Positions 1 through 5,586 of a stretch of 5,586 bases of DNA are shown here, piece by piece. The translations under genes and the position numbers were made by a program. The DNA comes from Acidobacteriaceae bacterium (GTDB lineage Bacteria > Acidobacteriota > Terriglobia > Terriglobales > Acidobacteriaceae), in NCBI GenBank assembly GCA_003152795.1, contig PMBA01000210.1, positions 1 to 5,586 of the forward strand. The letters are read 5' to 3'. The notes beneath the pieces were generated by a model. The model was not told the origin of the DNA and did not search any database. It worked only from the letters and a program-made list of their open reading frames with translations. The number at the start of each line of letters is the position of its first letter. Position 1 is the first letter of the stretch.

Positions 1-1566
1 GCCAATGACAAGGGCATCGGCACGCGTCTTTCGTACGAGTGCGATCACGGCGTCTGCGGCTACAACACCCACCAGGATAATGGCACCGTCAGTATCGTTC
101 CCGTGCCCGCTAGCGGGACCTTGCAGGCGATGACGCACCAGGTCTTCCAGAACAACCACTGGGATCTGACGCAAAATATCCAGTCTGCCAGCGGTGGCAG
201 CCCGAAGACTAAGCCGGTTACATTACCGAAAAAGATCGGCGATCCGTCGCTGATCAAACACGTGTTCCTGATCATCCGTGAAAACCGCACCTATGATCAG
301 ATTCTGGGCGACGTAGCCGCCGGCAATGGCGATGCCTCGTTGGCAGTATTCGGCGGCCAGGATACCCCCAACGCCCACCTGCTGTTACAACGCTTCCCGC
401 TCCTGGACAATTTCTACAACCCGAGCCGACAGTCGGCAGACGGTCATCAGTGGATCACTGAGGGTATGGCGCCCTACGCCGACGACATCCAGTCGCCGGA
501 CTGGGTCCGCAGCTATCCGGGCGGGAACGCCGGCGATGCGCTTGCCTATCAGAACAAAGGCTTCGTGTTCTCGGAAGCGGCGGCGGCGGGTCTTTCCGTG
601 AAGCTCTACGGCGAATACGTCGAGAACGATACGTTCCTACAGCCGAACGGGTCGACTAGCGAGCCGAGCTGGACCGACTTCTACAACGATGCGCTGCAAT
701 TCGAGGCAGGGCTCGAGCCCACGCTCTACTATCAGAACACGGTCCAGGCAGAAGCTTCTGTTCCGGCCGTGTCTAACCACCTCATTAAAAACTTCCCGCA
801 GTTCGATCTGGGCATCCCCGACCAGTTCCGCGTCGATCTGTGGGTGCAGGACTTCAACAAGGACGTCGCGGCCGGCACGGTGCCCGCATTGAGCATCTTG
901 TGGATCATGGACGACCACACCGGTGGTCCACCGACCCCGGACGCCGAACAGGCCGATAACGACTTGGCCGTTGGGCGCATTCTCGACTACATCAGCCACA
1001 GCAACGTGTGGTCCACGTCGGCGATCTTCATCGAGGAAGACGACGCGCAGAACGGCGTCGACCACGTCGACGGTCATCGCAGCCCGGGCTATATCGTCAG
1101 CCCATACGCCGTGCAGAACGGACCTACCGACCACACCTACTACACGCAGGTCAACATGACTCGGACGATCGAGCAAATCCTCGGTCTGCCGCCCATGAAC
1201 CAGTTCGACCTGGTGGCGTCGCCGATGGGGACGGCTTTCGTCAAGGGCGTACCGCCGGCGTCCAACTTCGAGCCGTGGACCCACGTGCCGAACCTGGTTC
1301 CGCTGGATCAGGGCGTTACCGCGAGCGCTCCCGACACAACGGACAGCCCAAAAGCCAAAGCCTTGAGGAAGGCCTGGCTCCGGAAGAAGGCGGCGATCTT
1401 TTCCGGCAAGCTGACCAGGCCCGACTCCGAAGACCCGGACACCGTCAACCATCTGAACTGGTACATGTCCACCGGCTTCACGCGGCCCTACCCCGGCGAG
1501 AAGACGGTTCGCCCACCGAGCGAATTCAACAAACCGGCACCCGCCGGCGAAGACGCGGACGACTAA
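1..1566 (+). CDS. Secreted phosphoesterase / alkaline phosphatase-superfamily protein, C-terminal part of a probable YncE-phosphatase fusion (5' end outside window)
   Basis: The frame is open from base 1 with no stop, so the gene begins upstream. The GTG at 103 is an internal Val, not a start. There are 521 codons here, ending in TAA at 1564-1566. Residues 1-45 (numbered from base 1), including NGTVSIVPVP, look like the last blade and linker of a YncE-type beta-propeller. Residues ~85-400 match the PF04185-type phosphoesterase fold. IIRENRTYDQILGD holds Glu94-Asn95, the pair that binds metal in related AcpA-type enzymes. DNFY followed by SADGHQW (Ser145-Trp151) is a conserved active-site segment. 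EEDDAQNGVDHVDGHR supplies Asp347-Asp348 and His355/His359. The C-terminal tail, with LNWYMSTGFTRPYPGE, is also typical of the fusion family. The expected role is metal-dependent hydrolysis of a phosphomonoester or phosphodiester in the periplasm or outside the cell; the substrate cannot be read from sequence. The signal peptide would lie upstream. The nucleophile (perhaps Ser145) is inferred. No frameshift is seen. Confidence 0.88.
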   Translation, partial: ANDKGIGTRLSYECDHGVCGYNTHQDNGTVSIVPVPASGTLQAMTHQVFQNNHWDLTQNIQSASGGSPKTKPVTLPKKIGDPSLIKHVFLIIRENRTYDQILGDVAAGNGDASLAVFGGQDTPNAHLLLQRFPLLDNFYNPSRQSADGHQWITEGMAPYADDIQSPDWVRSYPGGNAGDALAYQNKGFVFSEAAAAGLSVKLYGEYVENDTFLQPNGSTSEPSWTDFYNDALQFEAGLEPTLYYQNTVQAEASVPAVSNHLIKNFPQFDLGIPDQFRVDLWVQDFNKDVAAGTVPALSILWIMDDHTGGPPTPDAEQADNDLAVGRILDYISHSNVWSTSAIFIEEDDAQNGVDHVDGHRSPGYIVSPYAVQNGPTDHTYYTQVNMTRTIEQILGLPPMNQFDLVASPMGTAFVKGVPPASNFEPWTHVPNLVPLDQGVTASAPDTTDSPKAKALRKAWLRKKAAIFSGKLTRPDSEDPDTVNHLNWYMSTGFTRPYPGEKTVRPPSEFNKPAPAGEDADD

Positions 1567-1586
1567 AACACGTTTAGACTGCAATC

Positions 1587-1615
1587 GCCCTCTCCCCCAT
1601 GAACGGGGAGAGGGC
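1587..1615 (+). terminator. Perfect 11-bp stem-loop after the phosphoesterase gene, possible terminator
   Basis: GCCCTCTCCCC at 1587-1597 is exactly complementary to GGGGAGAGGGC at 1605-1615, with a 7-base loop (CATGAAC). It starts 21 bases after the TAA of the phosphoesterase gene. The stem is very GC-rich, but no T-tract follows (TCCTCTCAAAC), so it is not a textbook intrinsic terminator. It may instead block 3' exonucleases, or be one copy of a dispersed CCCTCTCCCC-type palindromic repeat. The hairpin is certain as sequence; its function is inferred. Confidence 0.5.
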
Positions 1616-1668
1616 TCCTCTCAAACACCAGATCCTTCAACCCACAGGATGAAGGTCAGTCCCGTTGA

Positions 1669-1713
1669 GACTCGCGCTTTGGCCGGGCTGGCTTCCCAAA
1701 GCTGGCCCGAGTC
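1669..1713. repeat. Imperfect inverted repeat upstream of the receptor gene
   Basis: Two stem segments nest. GACTCG at 1669-1674 pairs with CGAGTC at 1708-1713, and GCTTTGG at 1676-1682 pairs with CCAAAGC at 1696-1702. They are separated by an unequal internal loop (1 base against 5), and the apical loop is 13 bases (1683-1695). This gives 13 potential base pairs, more than the other intergenic stems. It lies ~115 bases before the receptor start, so it could be an RNA structure at the end of the upstream transcript, a leader structure, or a degenerate palindromic repeat. No function is claimed. Confidence 0.4.
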
Positions 1714-1816
1714 AAGGCTTATGGGATTCCAGTCCCTCCTTCATTTAAGCTGGTAAATAACGCGGTACGGAAACGCGTAGGTTAAGCAGGCTCGGTGTTC
1801 GGCAATGAAAATCGTT

Positions 1817-1822
1817 GGAGGA
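1817..1822 (+). promoter_or_regulatory. Strong Shine-Dalgarno site pointing to a TTG start at 1829
   Basis: GGAGGA lies here, and the GGAGG core is 7 bases before an in-frame TTG at 1829-1831, which is near-ideal spacing. The upstream in-frame ATG at 1805 is preceded by CTCGGTGTTCGGCA, with no comparable purine-rich site. The ATG at 1862 has GGGAG only 2 bases away, too close. The site therefore favours TTG 1829 as the translation start of the receptor. Confidence 0.6.
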
Positions 1823-1828
1823 ACCACG

Positions 1829-1933
1829 TTGAGGCAATCCATCATTCGATTCATCGGGAGAATGACAGTGGCCAATCGTCTGGCTGTGTGCACTGTTTGG
1901 GTGGTGTTGGCAAGCTGCGCAATGCTGGCCGCT
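1829..1933 (+). other. Signal peptide region of the receptor
   Basis: From TTG 1829 the first 35 residues have a basic n-region (RQSIIRFIGRMTVANR), a hydrophobic core (LAVCTVWVVLASCAML) and a plausible signal peptidase I site, LAA before Gln36. A lipobox-like LASC (1907-1918) lies inside the core, so cleavage by signal peptidase II before Cys30 cannot be excluded. Type I is preferred because hydrophobic residues continue after the Cys and because this receptor family normally uses it. Confidence 0.7.
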
Positions 1934-4900
1934 CAGAATGTGGTTTTGACGGGCGCGCTCAGCGGGCGAGTCACAGACCAGAGCGGGGCCGTGGTGCCGG
2001 GAGTGTCGGTGGTGGTGCGTAACCTCGCGACCGGTGTGCAACAATCTGCCCAAACCAACCATGCCGGACTCTACTGGATTCCAGCGGTCATGCCAGGTTC
2101 CTATTCTGTTCACGCCAATCCCAAGGGGTTTCGCGAGGTCGAGGCCCTGGTGCGGGTGCAGGTGGGAAACACCACTTCGCAGGACATCAAGCTTCAGGTG
2201 GGACGCGGCGCAGACACAATCAGAGTAATCGGGACGACTCCACTGCTGCGGCCGACGGAGTCTTCCGCCACCACGGTGCTGGAGCGATCGTTAACTGAGG
2301 AATTGCCGCTTAAGGGACGAAAATACACCGATTTTGCCACGCTCACGCCCAATACCAGCCACGACGGGGACACCGGCCTGGTGAGCATAGCCGGACAGCA
2401 GGGCGGCGAAGACTCGGGATATGCCAATGGCAATGGCTCTAATGCCTTCACCGTTGACGGCTCCAATGCCACGAACAGTTACTTCGCCGACATCATCGGC
2501 CGATATCGCATCCCCTACCTCTACGGTGAGGACGCCATCGAGGAGTTCCAGGTTTCTGTCAGCCCTTACTCGGCCATCTATGGAGGTGGAGCGGGCTTCG
2601 TCAATGCCGTGACCAGGTCGGGAAGCAATGCCTTCCATGGCAGCGCGTTCTACTACAACCGGAATTCCGCTCTGGAGGCAAATGATGCCATCGATAAAGC
2701 CGCCGGCAATCCCAAACCGGAAGACAATTTGCAGCAATTCGGCGCCGGGTTCGGCGGCCCGATCCTGCGCAACCGTCTATGGTTCTTCGCCGATTACGAG
2801 CAGCAACTGCGCAACAATCCCATCCCCGTCATCAACGCCGCTTTGGCCACGAACCCATCGAACTTAGACGCTTTTGTGCTCGCCAATTTTTTTCCGTCCT
2901 CGGTAACTTCGGCCCCAGTTCTGCCTCCACCCAACGGGTCTTTGCCTTTGCCAAACCTCGATACCCAGGCCCAGCTCCCGGGCGATCCGTATTATCAGAT
3001 TTACCTCCAGCAGATATCGAACACGATCTCCGCGCTGAACTCCAATCTCGGCACGAAAGGCAGAAAGCGCAATGACTTGGTTTTTACGCCGCGGTTGGAT
3101 TATCAAGCCAGCTCCCGCGACGGATTGTTCCTCAGCATCAATGTGAACCGCTTCAACTCGCCCGGCGGCGTCATCACCGACCCCACTGTAGGTAACTACG
3201 GAACGCAGACTCTGGCTAACGCCTACGTGCATACTTTCCAGGCCAATCTGGGATGGACGCACACCTTCTCCCCAAGACTGCTAAACGAATTTCACGCCAG
3301 CACTTCGCAAGATAACGAAATCTCGACTCCGACCGGGCTGGCTCCAAACAGTCCAACCTTGATTCTGGACAGCCCGGCTTTCATCATGGGCAACGCTCCG
3401 TTCTCCGTGGGGAGGGTCTTCGAGAGGCAATATTCTTTGGCTGACCGGGTCGACTACGTATTCGGTAAACATACGTTGCAATTGGGATTCGATTTTAACC
3501 GCGCGCGGGATGCCGACAACAATGACGGGGGCGCGGATCCGAACGAGGCCGTGGACTTCGGATCGTTCCTCGGCAGTTATGAATTTTCGAATCTGGAGAG
3601 TTTTGCGCTCGGGCAGTACAACGTCTTCAGCCAGACTTCGGGCAACCCGACTTTTTCTTTTGCCGTGCCTTATTACGGCTTCTACGTGCAAGACACGTAC
3701 CGCGCTCTGCCCAAATTGACGCTCGAAATGGGTTTGCGCGAAGACTTTCAGGTCTACCCGCAGCCCCTCGAAAATCCCGCTTTCCCACTCACCGGACAAT
3801 ATCCAAACCAGTTCCGCCGTCTTGCGCCGCGCTTCGGATTCGCCTGGCAACCTGATTCGAAGACCGTTGTCCGCGGAGGTTTCGGCCAGTTCTACACCAA
3901 CATGAACGGCCTGAACTATCGCAACGCGGTGGTATCGAATGGACTGCTGACACAGCAATCCTCGGCCAGTGTCAGTTATGACTTGACCATGCCGCCTAAC
4001 CAGCAGAAACCAATTTTCCCTGCGATCCTGCCAGGCAATTCCCCGCTCTTCGCAGCTCCTGACATTTCCCTCATTTCTCCGCAGTTCCGGGTCCCCTATA
4101 TTTTGCAGGCGAGCTTGCAGATTGAGCGCGAGATTTTCGAGAACACAACGCTGACCATCGGCACCATGTGGAATCATGGAGTCCATCTGCTCTCCGGCAG
4201 CGCCTACGACCTGAACCTGAATCCGTTGCAAGGCACCACGAAGTTCATCTTTTGTCCTTCCGCTGCGAGTATTCCCCCCTGCAATGGGCCGACGATCGTT
4301 TTGCCGAACATGGACAATGGTCTGCTCACGGAAGGACGCATCAATCCCAACCTGGGCCAGATCAACGAACTCATCAGTCCCGGGCAAAACCATTACAATT
4401 CTTTGTTCGTGCAGCTGCAGCACCGCATGTCGAAGAGCTTTGCGCTGCAATTTTCCTACACCTTCGCCAAGAGCATCATGCTTGACGGCATGGATTTCAA
4501 CAATCAGTTCGACTTCAGCAACACGCACGCTCCGTCGCTGCTCGACCAGCGGCACAACATCACTTTTGCCGGTGTCTACCGCCCCGATCTTGAACGACTC
4601 ACAAGTTCCAATACCGGCCGCAAGTTCTTGTCGGACTGGCGGCTCAGCAGTGTGATGGAGTTCTCTTCCGGTCGTCCCTATGCACCATTGTTGAGTCCCG
4701 CCTGCACCAGCTCATCGCTGTCACTGCAAAGTTGCGACGGCGCCAGCGACAACCTGAACGACAGCGCTTTTAACCAGGACACTGCCAACACTGCAGGCGG
4801 CATTAATGGCGCCGGTCCCACGCCCGGAGTCGGCCTGAACTCTTTCTACGGCCCGTGGCTAGCGAGAATTGATCTTGCCTTAGCACGCAGTTTTGAAGTG

Positions 4901-5158
4901 CGGGAGGGCAAGGAACTGGAAATCCAAGCGCAAGTGTTCAATCTGTTCAACCACGCCAACTATTATGTGCAGAACGGCAACGGGATTAATCAGCTGCAAT
5001 ACAATCCCATCGGCTCCAACTGTGGTGATGGCGCAACGCTGAATCAGACGTGCTACCTGGTGCCCAACTCGGGCCCGGGCAATTTCGGAGCCCTCCAGGA
5101 AATTAGCCCAAGCGGTCTTCCACGCGTGTTGCAGTTCGCCGCCCGATTCACGTTCTAG
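1829..5158 (+). CDS. Oar-like TonB-dependent receptor with carboxypeptidase-regulatory N-terminal domain
   Basis: This is a complete outer-membrane receptor of 1109 residues from TTG 1829 (1117 from ATG 1805), the usual size for Acidobacteriota Oar/SusC-like proteins. TTG is preferred for its Shine-Dalgarno site. Residues ~1-35 are a signal peptide: basic n-region, core LAVCTVWVVLASCAMLAA, likely cut before Gln36. Residues ~42-125 form a carboxypeptidase-regulatory (Cna_B-like) beta-sandwich (SGRVTDQSGAVVPGVSVVV; GLYWIPAVMPGSYSV). DTIRVIG at 129-135 sits where a TonB box is expected. The plug spans ~145-275, including FTVDGSN and DAIEEFQVSVSPYSAIYG. The barrel runs from FGAGFGGPI (~304) to the terminal FAARFTF, which ends in the Phe expected for BAM-assembled proteins. 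Such receptors take up siderophores, glycans or other large ligands using TonB energy; the ligand here is unknown. The mature part has six Cys in three close pairs. No frameshift or truncation is visible. The gene appears to be its own transcription unit. Confidence 0.93.
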   Translation: MRQSIIRFIGRMTVANRLAVCTVWVVLASCAMLAAQNVVLTGALSGRVTDQSGAVVPGVSVVVRNLATGVQQSAQTNHAGLYWIPAVMPGSYSVHANPKGFREVEALVRVQVGNTTSQDIKLQVGRGADTIRVIGTTPLLRPTESSATTVLERSLTEELPLKGRKYTDFATLTPNTSHDGDTGLVSIAGQQGGEDSGYANGNGSNAFTVDGSNATNSYFADIIGRYRIPYLYGEDAIEEFQVSVSPYSAIYGGGAGFVNAVTRSGSNAFHGSAFYYNRNSALEANDAIDKAAGNPKPEDNLQQFGAGFGGPILRNRLWFFADYEQQLRNNPIPVINAALATNPSNLDAFVLANFFPSSVTSAPVLPPPNGSLPLPNLDTQAQLPGDPYYQIYLQQISNTISALNSNLGTKGRKRNDLVFTPRLDYQASSRDGLFLSINVNRFNSPGGVITDPTVGNYGTQTLANAYVHTFQANLGWTHTFSPRLLNEFHASTSQDNEISTPTGLAPNSPTLILDSPAFIMGNAPFSVGRVFERQYSLADRVDYVFGKHTLQLGFDFNRARDADNNDGGADPNEAVDFGSFLGSYEFSNLESFALGQYNVFSQTSGNPTFSFAVPYYGFYVQDTYRALPKLTLEMGLREDFQVYPQPLENPAFPLTGQYPNQFRRLAPRFGFAWQPDSKTVVRGGFGQFYTNMNGLNYRNAVVSNGLLTQQSSASVSYDLTMPPNQQKPIFPAILPGNSPLFAAPDISLISPQFRVPYILQASLQIEREIFENTTLTIGTMWNHGVHLLSGSAYDLNLNPLQGTTKFIFCPSAASIPPCNGPTIVLPNMDNGLLTEGRINPNLGQINELISPGQNHYNSLFVQLQHRMSKSFALQFSYTFAKSIMLDGMDFNNQFDFSNTHAPSLLDQRHNITFAGVYRPDLERLTSSNTGRKFLSDWRLSSVMEFSSGRPYAPLLSPACTSSSLSLQSCDGASDNLNDSAFNQDTANTAGGINGAGPTPGVGLNSFYGPWLARIDLALARSFEVREGKELEIQAQVFNLFNHANYYVQNGNGINQLQYNPIGSNCGDGATLNQTCYLVPNSGPGNFGALQEISPSGLPRVLQFAARFTF

Positions 5159-5171
5159 GGGCGCGTGAATC
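5145..5171. repeat. Stem-loop straddling the receptor stop codon
   Basis: GATTCACG at 5145-5152 is exactly complementary to CGTGAATC at 5164-5171, with an 11-base loop that contains the TAG stop codon (5156-5158). One further G-U pair could extend the stem inward. There is no T-tract after it, so a simple intrinsic terminator is doubtful. It might act as a 3'-end stabiliser, or be chance. Confidence 0.35.
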
Positions 5172-5266
5172 TCCCGAGGACTCTAGCCAGAGGAAGGATG
5201 GGGGTCCCGTTGCAGAGGCTCGGTTGGGCTTCCGGGTTGCCGACGACACACGCAGAATCGTCGCAT

Positions 5267-5284
5267 CTGCTGCACCTGCTGCAC
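5267..5284. repeat. Tandem 9-bp direct repeat CTGCTGCAC x2
   Basis: CTGCTGCAC occurs twice with no gap (5267-5275 and 5276-5284), ending 4 bases before the TATAAT box. It covers the position where a -35 element would be. It could be a direct-repeat operator for a regulator or activator, or simple slippage of a CTG-rich stretch. Confidence 0.45.
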
Positions 5285-5288
5285 AGTC

Positions 5289-5294
5289 TATAAT
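5289..5294 (+). promoter_or_regulatory. Consensus -10 box (TATAAT) of the kinase promoter
   Basis: A perfect TATAAT sits 11 bases before the kinase ATG at 5306. With transcription normally starting about 7 bases after the box, the 5' leader would be only about 4-6 bases. The bases between (TGCGCGCACGG) contain no Shine-Dalgarno site, which fits leaderless or near-leaderless translation. No TTGACA-like -35 is found 16-18 bases upstream; that place is taken by the CTGCTGCAC repeat. Confidence 0.55.
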
Positions 5295-5305
5295 TGCGCG
5301 CACGG

Positions 5306-5586
5306 ATGGCTCTTACTCCTGGGACAAGACTCGGCCCCTATGAAATCCAGTCTCCGCTCGGCGCGGGCGGCATGGGTGAGGTGTATCGCGCCACCGACAC
5401 GAAACTCGGCCGCGACGTAGCACTCAAAGTCTTACCCGCCGAGATGGCGCAGGATCCTGAGCGGCTGGGGCGCTTTCGCCGCGAGGCTAAGGCTCTGGCC
5501 CAGCTCGACCACCCCAACATCGTCACCATCTATTCGGTGGAGGAATCCGACGGCGTTCACTTCCTGACGATGCAGCTCGTCGAAGG
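5306..5586 (+). CDS. Hanks-type serine/threonine protein kinase, N-terminal part (3' end outside window)
   Basis: The first 93 codons from ATG 5306 read as the N-lobe of a eukaryotic-like protein kinase. [14 protein letters not shown] is the usual lead-in. GAGGMGEVY (residues 19-27) is the glycine-rich ATP loop. VALKVL contains the ATP-anchoring Lys41. FRREAKAL supplies the alpha-C Glu60. [10 protein letters not shown] (67-76) is the conserved segment before strand 4. [10 protein letters not shown] reaches the hinge, with Met89 as likely gatekeeper and Gln90 where Glu is more common. The enzyme would phosphorylate Ser/Thr on cytoplasmic targets. The catalytic loop (HRDxKPxN), the DFG motif and any transmembrane or sensor part lie beyond the window. 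In Acidobacteriota such kinases often continue into a membrane helix and WD40/TolB-like or TPR repeats, but that cannot be seen here. The ATG choice is supported by the N-terminal match and the nearby TATAAT; no Shine-Dalgarno site is present. Confidence 0.93.
   Translation, partial: MALTPGTRLGPYEIQSPLGAGGMGEVYRATDTKLGRDVALKVLPAEMAQDPERLGRFRREAKALAQLDHPNIVTIYSVEESDGVHFLTMQLVE

Larger units (their letters stand above)
1567..1828. other. Intergenic region between phosphoesterase and receptor genes
   Basis: No coding region is credible here. The stretch holds the perfect hairpin at 1587-1615, a small 6-bp stem (CCTTCA 1634-1639 with TGAAGG 1650-1655), the imperfect inverted repeat at 1669-1713, and an AT-rich patch around 1743-1760 (ATTTA, six bases, TAAAT). 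The AT-rich patch is the most likely place for the receptor promoter, but no convincing -35/-10 pair can be assigned. No tRNA or recognisable riboswitch core was seen. Under the preferred TTG start the last 24 bases are leader; under the ATG 1805 alternative they are coding. Confidence 0.6.
5159..5305. other. Intergenic region between receptor and kinase genes
   Basis: This 147-base gap holds the 3' arm of the 5145-5171 hairpin, a weak inverted repeat (CGACGA 5241-5246 with TCGTCG 5258-5263), the 9-bp tandem repeat at 5267-5284 and the TATAAT box at 5289-5294. A 31-codon open frame (ATG 5198 to TAA 5291-5293) also lies here, but nothing supports it as a gene. The region most likely serves as the kinase promoter region. 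Confidence 0.55.

Noticed and set aside
103..1566. GTG at 103 as the start of the phosphoesterase gene
   Set aside because: The same frame is open and coding-like back to base 1 (a propeller-tail sequence), and no ribosome-binding site precedes 103. The gene enters from outside the window.
637..1584. 315-codon open frame on the - strand
   Set aside because: It lies antisense to the conserved phosphoesterase domain. The translation is rich in Arg, Val and Gly with no recognisable domain, as expected for a shadow of a GC-rich gene.
1664..1740. Possible tRNA or riboswitch remnant (GGGATTCCAGTCCC near 1723-1735)
   Set aside because: No cloverleaf arms, anticodon stem or known riboswitch core can be fitted; only small stems are visible.
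1745..2113. 122-codon - strand open frame overlapping the receptor 5' end
   Set aside because: His/Arg/Ser-rich translation without family resemblance, overlapping the signal peptide and regulatory domain of the real gene.
3281..4555. 424-codon open frame on the - strand
   Set aside because: It is antisense to the receptor barrel, with Arg/Glu/Val-rich low-information protein and no motif. The + strand frame has clear family features over the whole span.
5198..5293. 31-codon + strand open frame (MGVPLQ... ending LLHLLHSL) with AGAGGAAGG just upstream, possible leader peptide
   Set aside because: The purine-rich site is too close to the ATG, the stop falls inside the TATAAT box, and the His/Leu repeats merely follow the 9-bp DNA repeat. 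Only conservation in relatives would revive it.
5338..5529. 63-codon - strand open frame over the kinase
   Set aside because: It is antisense to the unmistakable kinase N-lobe.
1..5586. Mobile element, CRISPR array, defence or secretion system
   Set aside because: No transposase, integrase, spaced repeats or terminal inverted repeats were seen. All three genes belong to known families.

Overview
The window most resembles a chromosome segment from an Acidobacteriota-like, Gram-negative soil bacterium. This is inferred from the gene types: a YncE/phosphoesterase fusion, a large Oar-like TonB-dependent receptor with an N-terminal carboxypeptidase-regulatory domain, and a Hanks-type kinase beginning [14 protein letters not shown]. 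The combination is typical of Terriglobia and Solibacter-like genomes. No 16S or other phylogenetic marker is present, so the assignment rests on protein style alone.

Layout, all genes on the + strand: (1) 1-1566, the 3' part of a secreted or periplasmic phosphoesterase of the alkaline-phosphatase superfamily, probably the C-terminal module of a 'YncE beta-propeller / alkaline phosphatase' protein whose propeller lies before the window. (2) 1567-1828, an intergenic region with a perfect 11-bp hairpin after the stop codon, a second imperfect inverted repeat, and a strong Shine-Dalgarno site that points to a TTG start for the next gene. (3) 1829-5158 (or from ATG 1805), a complete outer-membrane TonB-dependent receptor of the Oar-like class. 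(4) 5159-5305, a short intergenic region with a stem-loop over the receptor stop codon, a 9-bp tandem repeat and a perfect TATAAT box placed so close to the next ATG that the transcript would be nearly leaderless. (5) 5306-5586, the N-terminal 93 codons of a serine/threonine protein kinase that runs off the window.

The three genes are separated by gaps of roughly 150-260 bases that carry hairpins or promoter-like signals, so they look like separate transcription units rather than an operon. A link between the extracytoplasmic phosphoesterase (releasing phosphate or an organic moiety) and the receptor (importing a large or scarce substrate) is possible but is only inference from adjacency. I see no mobile element, CRISPR array, tRNA, rRNA or toxin-antitoxin pair. 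I also find no convincing evidence of an undescribed system. The points most worth checking are the start codon and signal-peptide type of the receptor, its three local cysteine pairs, and the promoter architecture of the kinase gene.
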